64,000 bases of DNA from an uncultured Christensenellaceae bacterium (GTDB lineage Bacteria; Bacillota; Clostridia; Christensenellales; Borkfalkiaceae): the NCBI GenBank assembly GCA_910586825.1, contig CAJUJF010000001.1, positions 62,001-126,000 on the forward strand. Direction: 5' to 3'. Both the position numbers and the translations under genes were made by a program. The notes beneath the pieces were generated by a model, which saw nothing but the letters and a program-made list of their open reading frames with translations, was not told the origin of the DNA and did no database searches. Positions 24,672-33,805 of the stretch are shown in pieces; position 1 is the first letter of the stretch; every line of letters starts with the position of its first letter.

Positions 24672-25727
24672 ATGAATTCGCTTTTACTTACTCTTTCCGA
24701 TCATCCTTTGTTCGGAATTTTGACGGCGCCCGACCGCGGCGGAATCAACGTCGGGTTCTATTTTTTCAAATTGCCCATCCACTATTACGCGCTTTGCATC
24801 ATAACGGGCATGGTCGTCGCGGCGGTGCTTTCGGCGCTTATGATGAAACGCCGCAACATGTCGCCCGATCTCATTTATACGTTGTTTATTTTCTGCATTC
24901 CCACGGCGATCATCTGCGCGCGACTGTATTACTGTATCACAAAGCCCGTGCCGTTCGATCATTGGGTAAAGATATGGGAAGGCGGGCTTTCGGTCATCGG
25001 CGGCGTGATCGGCGGCGTTACGGCGGGGCTTGTCGTCTGCGTCGTCAAAAAGATCAACTTTTTCCGTGCGGCGGATTGCGTCGTCGTGACGATATTGTTT
25101 GCGCAGGCAATCGGCAGATTGGGGAATTATTTCAATCAGGAAGTTTTCGGCGCGGTCGTCACCGATCCCGCGCAGCAATGGCCCCCGTTTGCGGTATGGA
25201 TCGAGGCGCGCGGCGAATGGCATTACGCGTTCTGTTTCTACGAGATGTTTTTCAATCTTATCGGGTTCGGTCTGCTCTATTGCGCGGCTTGGTTCTGGAA
25301 CAAAAAACCGAACGGCGTGTTTACGTTCGCATATTTCCTGTGGTACGGGATGGTGCGTTCGGTCATGGAGCCGCTTCGCGACCCCTCGGACATTTTGAGC
25401 GGCGGCGGGATCCCCTGGTCGCTCGTCACGTCCATTCTTTACGTCCTGTTCGGGGCAGTCGGAATCGGCGTGTTGCTGTATCTGAATTACCGCAAAGAAG
25501 GTGCGATTTTCGGCAGTAAACGCGGAGACCCTTGCGGGATCACGGAATTTTTAAGCCCCGATCCGGACGAGAAACCTTATTTTTCGAAAATTAACGTGCT
25601 GGGCGCAAATTATCCGCCCAAGCCCTTGAAAGAGGGGGAGCGCGAGGCGGAGGAAGAACCGTCCGATCCCGCTGAAACGACAGAGGACAAAAAACCCGAA
25701 CCGGACGAAAAGGACGGGACGGAATGA
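24672..25727 (+). CDS. lgt: Prolipoprotein diacylglyceryl transferase
   Basis: The protein has about 351 residues from ATG 24,672, which has AGGGGGA upstream; ATG 24,657 lies before that site. It is an integral membrane enzyme that moves diacylglycerol from phosphatidylglycerol to the lipobox Cys of prolipoproteins. PIHYYALCIITGMV, the Arg-containing CARLYYCI, GGLSVIGGVIGG and the core AIGRLGNYFNQEVFG (family form GRIGNFINGE) are all seen. After the last helix a hydrophilic tail of about 55 residues rich in Glu, Asp, Lys and Pro extends into the cytoplasm, longer than in most Lgt proteins. LspA, the next lipoprotein-processing enzyme, is three genes downstream. Confidence 0.94.
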   Translation: MNSLLLTLSDHPLFGILTAPDRGGINVGFYFFKLPIHYYALCIITGMVVAAVLSALMMKRRNMSPDLIYTLFIFCIPTAIICARLYYCITKPVPFDHWVKIWEGGLSVIGGVIGGVTAGLVVCVVKKINFFRAADCVVVTILFAQAIGRLGNYFNQEVFGAVVTDPAQQWPPFAVWIEARGEWHYAFCFYEMFFNLIGFGLLYCAAWFWNKKPNGVFTFAYFLWYGMVRSVMEPLRDPSDILSGGGIPWSLVTSILYVLFGAVGIGVLLYLNYRKEGAIFGSKRGDPCGITEFLSPDPDEKPYFSKINVLGANYPPKPLKEGEREAEEEPSDPAETTEDKKPEPDEKDGTE

Positions 25728-27160
25728 AAATGCGGAACCTTTCGTTGCTCACCGATCTGTACCAGCTTACGATGGGGCAGGGATATTTCAACGAGGGCAA
25801 GCACGAACAGCTTGCGGTGTTCGACGTCTTTTTCCGTCCGAACAAACTGATCACCTATTCGGTCGCGGCGGGCATGGAACAGGCGGCGGAATATCTCGAA
25901 AACCTCCGTTTCGGGGAAGAGGACATCGCTTATCTGCGATCGCTCGGCATTTTTTCGGCGCCCTTTCTTTCGTATCTGAAAGATCTGCGTTTTACGGGCG
26001 ACGCGTATTCGGTGCGCGAAGGGGAAGTCGTGTTTCCCTACGAGCCGATTTTCACGGTAAAGGCGCCCATGATTCAGGCGCAGCTCGTCGAGACCGCGTT
26101 GCTTACGTTCATCAATCATCAGACGCTGATCGCCACAAAGGCGGCAAAGATCTGCGCGGCGGCGGGCGGCGGCGTGATGGAGTTCGGCTTGCGCCGCGCG
26201 CAGGGCGCGGACGCGGGAGTATTCGGCGCGCGGGCGGCAATAATCGGCGGTTGCACGGGAACTTCCAACGTGTATGCGGGGAAGTTATTCGACATTCCCG
26301 TTTCCGGTACGATGGCGCACAGCTGGGTCATGAATTTCCCAAGCGAGACGGAAGCGTTCCGCGCTTACGCGCGTTCGTTTCCGGATTCCTGTCTGCTTTT
26401 GGTCGATACCTACGATACGTTGCATAGCGGCGTTCCCAACGCGATCGCCGTGTTTCGGGAACTGCGCGAAGCGGGTCATGAACCGGTCGGGATTCGTCTC
26501 GATTCGGGCGATCTTGCCTATCTTTCCAAAGAAGCGCGCAGAATGCTCGACGAAGCGGGTTTCCCTTCCGCGAAGATCTGCGCTTCGGGCGACTTGGACG
26601 AATACTCCATTCGGTCGCTGAAACAGCAGGGCGCGAAAATCGATCTCTGGGGCGTGGGTACGAAACTGATCACGAGCGCCGACCTTCCTGCGCTCGGCGG
26701 AGTTTACAAATTGGCGGCGGTGTATGAAGGGGAGCGGGAGATTCCCAAGATCAAACTTTCGGACACGACGGAAAAGATCACGAATCCCGGCTTGAAAGAA
26801 GTTTACAGGATCTACGATAAAAAGACGGAGAAAGCGGTCGCCGATTATATCGTGCGGTCGGGCGAGACGATCGACGAAAGCGCGCCGCTCGAACTCGTGC
26901 ACCCGACGGAGAACTGGAAGCGCAAGACGGTGAGCAATTTCACGGCGCGCAAACTGCGCGAAACGCTCGTCAAAGGCGGGAAGAGGGTGTCCCCTTCGCC
27001 GTCGCTTTCGGAAATTGCGGCGTACTTCAAAGCGGAATCCGCAAGATTTTGGGAAGAGTATAAGCGACAGGACGTGCCGCATATCTATAAAGTGGACTTG
27101 TCCCCCGCGCTCTTGTCTCTGAAACGGGAAATGACGGAGTCTTTCGGAAAGGGAGAGTAA
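25724..27160 (+). CDS. pncB: Nicotinate phosphoribosyltransferase
   Basis: The protein has 478 residues, the usual length for the Firmicutes type. It makes nicotinate mononucleotide from nicotinate, PRPP and ATP for NAD salvage. LTDLYQLTMGQGYF at the N-terminus, FGLRRAQGADAG, GGCTGTSNVYAG and GTMAHSWVM with the conserved His, and IRLDSGDLAYLS are family motifs. It starts within the lgt stop codon (ATGA). ATG 25,730 is an alternative start. The NAD synthetase NadE is encoded at 51,234, but the two are not in one operon. Confidence 0.95.
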   Translation: MKMRNLSLLTDLYQLTMGQGYFNEGKHEQLAVFDVFFRPNKLITYSVAAGMEQAAEYLENLRFGEEDIAYLRSLGIFSAPFLSYLKDLRFTGDAYSVREGEVVFPYEPIFTVKAPMIQAQLVETALLTFINHQTLIATKAAKICAAAGGGVMEFGLRRAQGADAGVFGARAAIIGGCTGTSNVYAGKLFDIPVSGTMAHSWVMNFPSETEAFRAYARSFPDSCLLLVDTYDTLHSGVPNAIAVFRELREAGHEPVGIRLDSGDLAYLSKEARRMLDEAGFPSAKICASGDLDEYSIRSLKQQGAKIDLWGVGTKLITSADLPALGGVYKLAAVYEGEREIPKIKLSDTTEKITNPGLKEVYRIYDKKTEKAVADYIVRSGETIDESAPLELVHPTENWKRKTVSNFTARKLRETLVKGGKRVSPSPSLSEIAAYFKAESARFWEEYKRQDVPHIYKVDLSPALLSLKREMTESFGKGE

Positions 27161-27162
27161 TC

Positions 27163-27654
27163 ATGTTTGGGCTTTATACCGAAAAAGACGTGAAAAAACT
27201 CGTCCGTCGGCTCCGCGAGGAGTACGAGGAACTGTTTGCGCGCAGGAAAAACGCGGAAGAAGAACTGAAAGAGCGCAACCGCGTGTTGCAGGCGCGCGTT
27301 CTGGAACTCGAAGCGGAGCGCAGCAGCGTATCCGAAGCCATCGTCCATGCGGTTGCGGAAGGGGAGCGCATCAAGCGCGAATGCCGTTTCGCCGCCGACG
27401 GAGAGCGGCGGGAATTGCTGTTGCTTGCGGAAAAGTGCCGCCTGCTTTCGGAAAAACTGCTTGCCAAGTATCCCGATCGCGAAGACGTCTCCGCGTTTTC
27501 CGCGTTCGTCGAAAAACTGCACGCGACGCTGGGCGAAGACGAGCCGTCCGCCGAAGAGGACGGATTCAACATGGACGACGTGCTCAATCCCAAACAGCCG
27601 CTCGATCTGGGCAAGCTGTGCAAAGAATTGGATTTAATGGAGGAAGACGAATGA
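27163..27654 (+). CDS. Coiled-coil protein, DivIVA-like in character, function unknown
   Basis: The protein has 163 residues. Residues 5-85 are almost pure heptad-type sequence rich in Glu, Arg and Leu (VRRLREEYEELFARRKNAEE), suggesting a long coiled coil. The C-terminal third is acidic with a FNMDDVLNPKQPLDLGKLC element. The layout resembles short DivIVA/GpsB-related cytoplasmic proteins, but the N-terminal membrane-binding motif of DivIVA is not evident. It lies 2 bases after pncB and overlaps lspA by 4 bases, so it is probably co-produced with the membrane enzymes. Confidence 0.6.
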   Translation: MFGLYTEKDVKKLVRRLREEYEELFARRKNAEEELKERNRVLQARVLELEAERSSVSEAIVHAVAEGERIKRECRFAADGERRELLLLAEKCRLLSEKLLAKYPDREDVSAFSAFVEKLHATLGEDEPSAEEDGFNMDDVLNPKQPLDLGKLCKELDLMEEDE

Positions 27655-28214
27655 TCGCTGCTCTTACCGGTACGTTGATCGTATGCGTTCTGCTGTTTAT
27701 CGATCTGTTGACCAAGGCGTTGGCGCACGTCTATCTTTCCGGCGCGACGCCCGTGCGGTTTCTCGGGATCATCGGTTTGGACTTTCACATGAATTCCGGA
27801 ATCGGCTTCGGGATCGCCGATAAAAATCCGGTTGCAATGGCGATCATCACGCCGCTCACCGTCGTCATGATCGTTGCGATCGCCGTCGCGTATTTTACGC
27901 TCGCCAAAAAGAACACGCCCGCGCGCGTCACGCTCGCCGTGATCGAAGCGGGGGCGATCGGCAATCTGATCGACCGCCTGTATTTCGGCGCGGTACGCGA
28001 TTTCGTGTACGTCAAACTCATCTTGCCCGAATACATTTGCAACATTGCGGACATGTTTATCGTTCTCGGCGCGATCGCGCTCGTGTTCATCATTCTCTTT
28101 ATCGGCAAAGACGCGGCGTTCCCGATCACGAAGAAATGGCGCGCCGAAGCCAAAGCCGCCGAGGCGGAGGAGTTGGAAGAAAAACGGAAGCGGCGGGAGA
28201 GGCGGAAAAAATGA
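27651..28214 (+). CDS. lspA: Signal peptidase II
   Basis: The protein has 187 residues and four membrane helices. The start at 27,651 overlaps the previous stop (ATGA); an upstream extension of the frame is only the shadow of that gene. DLLTKALAH at the first helix, MNSGIGFGI, GNLIDRLYFGAVRDFVYV and NIADMFIVLG carry the two catalytic Asp residues of the aspartic peptidase. It cleaves prolipoproteins after Lgt has acted. The C-terminus has an extra run of about 30 charged residues (Lys, Arg, Glu, Ala), unusual for LspA. rluD follows with another 4-base overlap, an order common in Firmicutes. Confidence 0.95.
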   Translation: MIAALTGTLIVCVLLFIDLLTKALAHVYLSGATPVRFLGIIGLDFHMNSGIGFGIADKNPVAMAIITPLTVVMIVAIAVAYFTLAKKNTPARVTLAVIEAGAIGNLIDRLYFGAVRDFVYVKLILPEYICNIADMFIVLGAIALVFIILFIGKDAAFPITKKWRAEAKAAEAEELEEKRKRRERRKK

Positions 28215-29131
28215 CGCGCGAAAGTTACGTTGCGGAGCGCGACGCGCGCGCCGACGTGTTTCTGAGCGAAAAGACGGGGCTTTCCCGTTCGGCGGTAAAA
28301 AAGCTTTCGGACGAAGGGCGGGTTGCCGTGAACGGAAAGCCGATCCGCGCGGGACAGACCGTCCGCGCGGGCGTGACGGTGACGGTGGAGGTCCCCGATC
28401 CCGTGCCGATTTCCGTAAAAGCGGAGGATATTCCGCTCGACATCGTGTACGAAGACGGCGACATTGCGGTTGTGAACAAAGCGCAGGGAATGACGGTTCA
28501 TGCCGGCGCGGGGAATTACGAGGGGACGCTCGTCAACGCGCTGCTCTTCCGTCTCGGCGATCTGAGCGGGATCAACGGAGAGATCCGCCCGGGCATCGTA
28601 CACAGGATCGACAAGGACACCTCGGGCTTGCTCGTAATCGCCAAAAACGACGCCGCGCATCTGTCGCTGTCGAAGCAGATCGCGGAAAAAAGCTGCCGCA
28701 GAGAATATCTCGCGCTCTTGGAGGGCGTGATCGACGGGGACGAAGGTCATATCGCGACGGAGATCGGAAGGGATCCGAAAGACCGGTTGCGGATGGCGGT
28801 GCTTCCCGCGGGCAAGGGGAAGCGCGCGGAAACCGATTGGTTTACGGAGAAACGTTTTCGGAACAACACGCTCGTGCGGTTTCGTTTGCAGACGGGGCGG
28901 ACGCATCAGATCCGCGTGCATGCGAAATACATGGGGCATCCGGTCGTGGGCGATCCCGTGTACGGATACAAGAAACAGCGTTTTTCGCTGAACGGACAGC
29001 TCTTGCACGCGCACCGTCTCGAACTCACGCATCCCGCGACGGGGGAGAGAATGGCGTTTTCAGCGCCGTTGCCCGACTATTTCGAACGGGTGCTAAACCT
29101 CTTGGAAAGATCCGAATCGACGGGCGGTTGA
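28211..29131 (+). CDS. rluD: Ribosomal large subunit pseudouridine synthase, RluD family
   Basis: The protein has 306 residues from ATG 28,211, which overlaps the lspA stop. An S4 RNA-binding domain covers about residues 14-75 (GLSRSAVKKLSDEGRVAVNG). The catalytic domain has HRIDKDTSGLLVIAKN with the active Asp in motif II, GRTHQIRVHAKYMGHPVVGD, and LHAHRLELTHPATGE. It makes pseudouridine in 23S rRNA; the exact sites (RluC or RluD type) cannot be told. It is the last gene of the lgt-pncB-lspA operon. Confidence 0.93.
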   Translation: MTRESYVAERDARADVFLSEKTGLSRSAVKKLSDEGRVAVNGKPIRAGQTVRAGVTVTVEVPDPVPISVKAEDIPLDIVYEDGDIAVVNKAQGMTVHAGAGNYEGTLVNALLFRLGDLSGINGEIRPGIVHRIDKDTSGLLVIAKNDAAHLSLSKQIAEKSCRREYLALLEGVIDGDEGHIATEIGRDPKDRLRMAVLPAGKGKRAETDWFTEKRFRNNTLVRFRLQTGRTHQIRVHAKYMGHPVVGDPVYGYKKQRFSLNGQLLHAHRLELTHPATGERMAFSAPLPDYFERVLNLLERSESTGG

Positions 29132-29164
29132 ACTGCCGCGCAGAAATTTTTTCCCTTTTATCGG

Positions 29165-29193
29165 TTGCATTTTAAAAATGCGCGTGGTATAAT
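29165..29193 (+). promoter_or_regulatory. Sigma-A promoter of the small membrane protein gene
   Basis: TTGCAT (29,165-29,170) and TATAAT (29,188-29,193) are 17 bases apart, 34 bases before the ATG. Confidence 0.75.
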
Positions 29194-29227
29194 GCTGTTA
29201 TAAATTTTATTTGTAAGGAGTCGTGTT

Positions 29228-29536
29228 ATGGCAAAAAGACAGAGAACGGAGTCCGCGGCGCGCAACAGTTTTATCCGGGCGTGTTCGTTTATCGGGATTC
29301 TGATTTCGGCGGTGCTTTACGTGGTAAGCGGAATTCTCTCCTGGGTCGGCGGAAGTCTGGGCAGTATCGCAAGCTGGCTGAATCTGATCGCATCGATCGC
29401 CCTTCTCATCGGGGTTGCGTTTCCCGCTTGGGATTACGTCAAGTACAAGAAAAAGGTTTGGAGAATCGTTTACTGGGTCGCGCTTGCCGTGTACGTTTTC
29501 GGCGTTGTGTTCGGCGTGATCTCGATTTACAGATAA
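29228..29536 (+). CDS. Small membrane protein of unknown function
   Basis: The protein has 102 residues. A basic N-terminus (AKRQRTESAARN) precedes three hydrophobic segments, about residues 17-40, 45-66 and 78-100, with a short positive loop (KYKKKVWR) between the second and third. GTAAGGAG is a strong ribosome site. It has its own promoter and terminator, so it is a real single-gene unit. I do not recognise a named family. Confidence 0.75.
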   Translation: MAKRQRTESAARNSFIRACSFIGILISAVLYVVSGILSWVGGSLGSIASWLNLIASIALLIGVAFPAWDYVKYKKKVWRIVYWVALAVYVFGVVFGVISIYR

Positions 29537-29550
29537 TTTCGCTTTGCAGG

Positions 29551-29578
29551 AAAAAACGGCTCATACGAGCCGTTTTTT
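29551..29578 (+). terminator. Rho-independent terminator
   Basis: CGGCTC (29,557-29,562), loop ATAC and GAGCCG, flanked by six A and six T, make a strong terminator that could work in both directions. Confidence 0.9.
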
Positions 29579-29669
29579 CTTTACAAAATTTCCGAAAATA
29601 ATTATAATGAAAACGGCTCGGTTCCGCTTGTTTGCGCTTGGCGGGCAATTCGGGCGAAGAGGAGACTGT

Positions 29670-30983
29670 ATGGCAAATCCCGTGATCGCGATCGTAGGTC
29701 GCCCCAACGTGGGGAAGAGTACCTTTTTCAATAAAGTAATCGGGCGGAAAATTTCGATTACGGAAAACCGCCCCGGCGTGACGCGCGACCGCATCACCGC
29801 GGATACGGAATGGCGGGGGCGTCCGTTTACGCTGATCGATACGGGCGGGATCGAACTGCGCAGCGAGGACACGATGTGGCGGCAGATCGCCGTGCAGGCG
29901 CAGGTCGCCGTCGACACCGCGGACGTGATCCTGTTTTTCACCGACGCGCGCGAAGGGCTTACTTCTTCCGATTACGACGTCGCCGAACTGCTGCGCAAGT
30001 GCGGCAAACCCGTCGTGCTCGTCGTAAATAAGGTGGACGATTATTCACCCGAAAAACTCTTCGAATTCTATTCGCTGGGTCTCGGCGAACCGTACGCCGT
30101 CTCCGCGGAACATTCGCGCGGGATCGGCGACGTTCTGGATCAGGCGTCCGAATTTTTCGAACGGCGGGAATCGGCGGTGGACGCGACGCTGAAAATCGCC
30201 GTCGTCGGGAAGCCGAACGCCGGAAAAAGCTCGCTCGTCAACCGACTGTTGGGACAGGAACGCACGATCGTAACGCCGATCGCGGGGACGACGCGCGACG
30301 CGGTGGATACCCGTTTCGAACGGGACGGCAAAGAATATACTCTCATCGACACCGCGGGGATCCGCAGAAAGCGTTCGGTGGAGGACGACGTGGAGTATTA
30401 TTCCGTACTGCGCGCTTTCGACGCGGTGCGCCGCGCCGACGTGGCGTTGCTCGTGGTGGACGCGGGAGAGGGGCTGACCGAGCAGGACGTGAAGATCGCG
30501 GGATACGTACACGAACAGGGGAAACCGATCATAGTCGTAATGAATAAATGGGACACGATCGAAAAGGACACCTATACGGTGCAGAAGTTCGAAACCAAAC
30601 TGAAAGAAGATCTCAAATTCATGGATTATTTCAAATCGGTTTACATTTCGGCAAAGACGGGGCAGCGGACGGAGAAACTGATCCCGCTCGCGGAAGAGGC
30701 GTACGCGCATGCGGGCTTCCGCGTGCCGACGGGCGAACTCAACGATCTTCTGATCGGCGCGATGCGCGTATCCGAGCCGCCCTCGTATAACGGCAGGCGC
30801 ATGAAACTGTTCTATGCCTCTCAGGTCGCGGTGCGGCCGCCGCTGTTCGCGCTGGTCGTAAACGACGAAACGCTGTTGCACTTTTCCTATCAGCGGTACC
30901 TCGAAAACGTCATCCGAGGGGCGTACGATTTTTCCGGAACGCCCGTACGCATTCAGGTGCGCGGAAAAAAGGAGCAGTCATGA
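29670..30983 (+). CDS. der: Ribosome biogenesis GTPase Der (EngA)
   Basis: The protein has 437 residues from ATG 29,670, preceded by AGGAG; the longer frame to 29,544 overlaps the terminator. Two GTPase domains lie in tandem: the first with GRPNVGKST (near residue 10) and NKVD, the second with GKPNAGKSS, DTAGIRRKRSVEDDVE and MNKWD. A KH-like C-terminal domain follows. Der binds the 50S subunit precursor and is essential in most bacteria. plsY follows with a 4-base overlap, a common clostridial arrangement. Confidence 0.97.
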   Translation: MANPVIAIVGRPNVGKSTFFNKVIGRKISITENRPGVTRDRITADTEWRGRPFTLIDTGGIELRSEDTMWRQIAVQAQVAVDTADVILFFTDAREGLTSSDYDVAELLRKCGKPVVLVVNKVDDYSPEKLFEFYSLGLGEPYAVSAEHSRGIGDVLDQASEFFERRESAVDATLKIAVVGKPNAGKSSLVNRLLGQERTIVTPIAGTTRDAVDTRFERDGKEYTLIDTAGIRRKRSVEDDVEYYSVLRAFDAVRRADVALLVVDAGEGLTEQDVKIAGYVHEQGKPIIVVMNKWDTIEKDTYTVQKFETKLKEDLKFMDYFKSVYISAKTGQRTEKLIPLAEEAYAHAGFRVPTGELNDLLIGAMRVSEPPSYNGRRMKLFYASQVAVRPPLFALVVNDETLLHFSYQRYLENVIRGAYDFSGTPVRIQVRGKKEQS

Positions 30984-31717
30984 ACACGATTTCTTTTTCG
31001 CAATTCTGGTATTGGATGATTCTGATGGCGGTCGTCTGTTACTTCGTCGGCTGTTTTAATTTCGCCGTGCTCATCGCGAAGTTCAAACACAAGGACGTGC
31101 ATAAATTGGGCAGCGGCAATCCCGGGACGATGAACATGAGCCGCGAGTTCGGATTGAAGATCGGGCTGCTCAACTTCCTACTCGACGTGAGTAAGGGCGG
31201 CGTTCCCGCGCTGATCAGTTATTTCGTCTTCCGCGGATATTATTTTGCGGGAACGGAAGTCGTCGTCTCCGATTTCACCCGTTACTTTTGCGGCGTATTC
31301 GTCATCATCGGGCATATCTGGCCGGTAACGATGAAGTTCAAGGGCGGAAAGGGGATCGCCTCTACGCTCGGGTTGTTCTGGTTCTGTATCTCGTGTGAAA
31401 GACCTTGGTACGTCGCCGTCTGTTTCGTCGCGCTTCTGGGCGTGCTTGCTTACATCATCGTCACCGAATGGGGGTCGATGGGGTCTCTTCTGGGCGTGAC
31501 CGGATTCAGTATCTGGCAGGGCGTGATCTTCTTTCTGCGTTATCGCGGGACGCTTGCAAACGGCTGGGTGATCGGGATTTTCATGCTGTTGCTTGCGCTG
31601 AACGCGCTCACCTGGTTTGCGCACCGTAAAAACCTCGTCCGACTGTACGCGGGGGAGGAACACCGCACCTCGGTGAAAAAACTCAAAAAGGGCAGACGCG
31701 GCACGCAGAATATGTGA
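30980..31717 (+). CDS. plsY: Glycerol-3-phosphate acyltransferase PlsY
   Basis: The protein has 245 residues and about five to seven membrane helices. GSGNPGTMNMSREFG and KFKGGKGIASTLG are the two conserved PlsY loops that bind glycerol 3-phosphate and acyl phosphate. It makes lysophosphatidic acid, the first step of phospholipid synthesis. It is somewhat longer than typical (about 200), with an insertion around residues 75-95 and a basic C-terminal tail. It overlaps der by 4 bases and ends at a terminator. Confidence 0.94.
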   Translation: MNTISFSQFWYWMILMAVVCYFVGCFNFAVLIAKFKHKDVHKLGSGNPGTMNMSREFGLKIGLLNFLLDVSKGGVPALISYFVFRGYYFAGTEVVVSDFTRYFCGVFVIIGHIWPVTMKFKGGKGIASTLGLFWFCISCERPWYVAVCFVALLGVLAYIIVTEWGSMGSLLGVTGFSIWQGVIFFLRYRGTLANGWVIGIFMLLLALNALTWFAHRKNLVRLYAGEEHRTSVKKLKKGRRGTQNM

Positions 31718-31735
31718 GCCGATGCGACTCGATAG

Positions 31736-31766
31736 AAAAAAGGGCGGAAGATTTTCCGCCCTTTTG
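31736..31766. terminator. Bidirectional terminator between plsY and the ABC-F gene
   Basis: AAAAGGGCGGAA pairs with TTCCGCCCTTTT around a short GAT loop; A and T runs flank both sides. Confidence 0.88.
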
Positions 31767-31768
31767 CG

Positions 31769-33640
31769 TTATATCAGCGTTTCGTATTCCGCGTACAGCC
31801 GTTCCGATTCCTCGTGCAATTTGCCGAGAGTTTCCGTAATTTGCCTTACGGCAACGTAATCCGCGGCCTGCGCGGCAAGGTCTTCGTTCAAGGCGATCTC
31901 TTCCGTCTCGATCGCTTCGAGCCTTGTCTCGATTTCTTTCACGCGCGCCTTTTTCCGCGCTTCGCGCGCGCGATCCTCTTTGGAGCGATAACCGTTCTCC
32001 CGCGGCTCCCGCGTATCGCCGCGCGTTTCCTTTTTCGCAGTCGCGGGCGGCGGCGCGTTTTTCCGCGCTTCCAAAAATTCGGCGTAACTGCCGCGGAAGT
32101 CGAACAGTTTTCCGTCTTCGATGCAGACGATGCGGTTCGCAAGCGCCTCGATAAACCGCCTGTCGTGCGAGACGAACAAAAGCGTGCCGTCGAATTCCGC
32201 GAGCGCTTTTTCAAGGGACTCCCGCGCGGGAAGATCGAGGTGGTTGGTCGGTTCGTCGAGAAACAGCACGTTCCCGCGCCGCGCTTCGAGCAGGGCGAGT
32301 TTTAGCTTTGCTTTCAAACCGCCCGAAAGTTCTTTTACTTTTTTTCCGACGTCCTCTTCGTCCAGCCCCGCTTGCGCAAGCAGTTTGCGCGCGTCCGTCT
32401 GGGAGAGGAGAACGTGCTTGCCCCAGAACGCGTCGAGCACCCGTTCCTCGGGGTCGAGGTCCGCGTTTTCCTGATCGAAATAGGCGATCCTGACAAATCT
32501 TCCGAATTTCACGGCGGGGTCGCGCGAGAGCAGATATTTTAAAAGCGTGCTCTTGCCCGTGCCGTTATCCCCCGTCAAAGCGCACCGTTCCCCGCGGTTG
32601 AGCGTGAATTCCACGTTTTCGAGCAAGGTTTTTCCGCCCGCTTTCAAGTCGAATTTTTCGGCGTACAGCACCCGTTCGTAGGGCGTTTCGTCGTAACCGA
32701 ACGAGAATTTCGGCGGCGCGGGCGGGGGAATCGGCTTTTCGAGCACGTTCATGCGGTCAAGCCGCTTCACGCGGCTCTGCGCGCTTTTCGCGGTGGTCGC
32801 GCGCACGATATTGCGGGCGACGTAATCTTCGAGCCGTGCGATTTCTTCCTGCTGTTTTTCGTACTCCCGTTGCATGGCGAGAATACGTTCCGCTTTCAGC
32901 AGTTTGTATTTCGAATAATTTCCCGCGTAGGAATTGACCGTTTTGCGTTCGAGTTCGAGGGTGCGCGACGTGAGTCGGTCGAGAAAATACCGGTCGTGCG
33001 AGACGATGAGCAGAGCCCCGCGGTAGCCCGTAAGATAGTCTTCCAGCCAGAACAGCGTTTTCAGATCGAGGTGGTTGGTCGGCTCGTCGAGTACCAGCAG
33101 TTCGGGCTCTTCGAGCAGCAGACGGCAGAGTTGCAGGCGAGTTTTTTCTCCGCCGCTCATGGTGCCGATCCGTTGCTCGTAACCGTTCCGGAAGCCCATT
33201 CCGCCGAGTACCGTTCTGATGCGGACTTCGAAGTTGTAACTGTCGCGCGCGGCGATCCGTTTGTTGAGGCTTTCGCACCTCGCCGAAAGGATCCGCATGC
33301 CTTCCTCGTCCGCCGTTGCCATTTCCGTCTGCGTCTCGTGCAGTTTCCGAAGCAACTCTTCGTCTTCGCGAAACACTTCGCGCATCGCGCCGTAAACGGT
33401 GGAATCGCTTTCGAAGCCGCTGTTTTGTTCGAGGTATCCGAACGCCGCGCCGTTTTTACGGAAAATTTGTCCTTCGTCGGGGGAGAGCGTTCCGAGCAGA
33501 AGTTTGAGGATCGTCGTCTTGCCTTCGCCGTTTCCGCCTACGAATCCGATGCGTTCTTTTTCGTGCACGGCAAAGGAGACGCGCGAGCATACGGGCGCGT
33601 CAGTATAGCCGAATGTGACGTTTTCGAAATTTACGAGCAT
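31769..33640 (-). CDS. ABC-F family ATP-binding protein
   Basis: The protein has about 623 residues from ATG 33,640, which has GAGGAAAAG upstream; the frame extension to 33,661 lies before that site. It has no membrane segments. Two ABC ATPase domains carry Walker A motifs GGNGEGKTT and GDNGTGKST, signatures SGGEKTRLQL and SGGLKAKLKLA, and Walker B motifs ending LDEPTNHLDL. The linker between them is rich in charged residues, and a C-terminal coiled coil follows a basic stretch (RGDTREPRENGYRSKEDR), as in Uup/YdiF-type proteins. ABC-F proteins act on the ribosomal E site; whether this one regulates translation or protects from antibiotics cannot be decided. Confidence 0.92.
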   Translation of the reverse strand: MLVNFENVTFGYTDAPVCSRVSFAVHEKERIGFVGGNGEGKTTILKLLLGTLSPDEGQIFRKNGAAFGYLEQNSGFESDSTVYGAMREVFREDEELLRKLHETQTEMATADEEGMRILSARCESLNKRIAARDSYNFEVRIRTVLGGMGFRNGYEQRIGTMSGGEKTRLQLCRLLLEEPELLVLDEPTNHLDLKTLFWLEDYLTGYRGALLIVSHDRYFLDRLTSRTLELERKTVNSYAGNYSKYKLLKAERILAMQREYEKQQEEIARLEDYVARNIVRATTAKSAQSRVKRLDRMNVLEKPIPPPAPPKFSFGYDETPYERVLYAEKFDLKAGGKTLLENVEFTLNRGERCALTGDNGTGKSTLLKYLLSRDPAVKFGRFVRIAYFDQENADLDPEERVLDAFWGKHVLLSQTDARKLLAQAGLDEEDVGKKVKELSGGLKAKLKLALLEARRGNVLFLDEPTNHLDLPARESLEKALAEFDGTLLFVSHDRRFIEALANRIVCIEDGKLFDFRGSYAEFLEARKNAPPPATAKKETRGDTREPRENGYRSKEDRAREARKKARVKEIETRLEAIETEEIALNEDLAAQAADYVAVRQITETLGKLHEESERLYAEYETLI

Positions 33641-33670
33641 ACTTTTCCTCGCGAAGAGCAAATTACGGAT

Positions 33671-33796
33671 ATGAAAAACAAATTGTTGAAGCAGGTGCGC
33701 GATATCGAACAGCGGCTGAAATATGCGGATCCCTCCGAAAGCGCGAAACTCACGCAGGAGCTGGTACGGCTCAAAGAGCAGTGGCTGGATCTTTGA
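33671..33796 (+). CDS. Possible 41-residue coiled-coil microprotein
   Basis: The frame gives a compact product MKNKLLKQVRDIEQRLKYAD... with regular Leu/Ile spacing and a balanced charge pattern, followed at once by the stop, filling the gap between two divergent/convergent genes. A ribosome site is weak. It starts 30 bases from the ABC-F start on the other strand. The amino-acid pattern looks protein-like, but the short length leaves real doubt. Confidence 0.4.
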   Translation: MKNKLLKQVRDIEQRLKYADPSESAKLTQELVRLKEQWLDL

Positions 33797-33805
33797 ACGG
33801 ATCCG

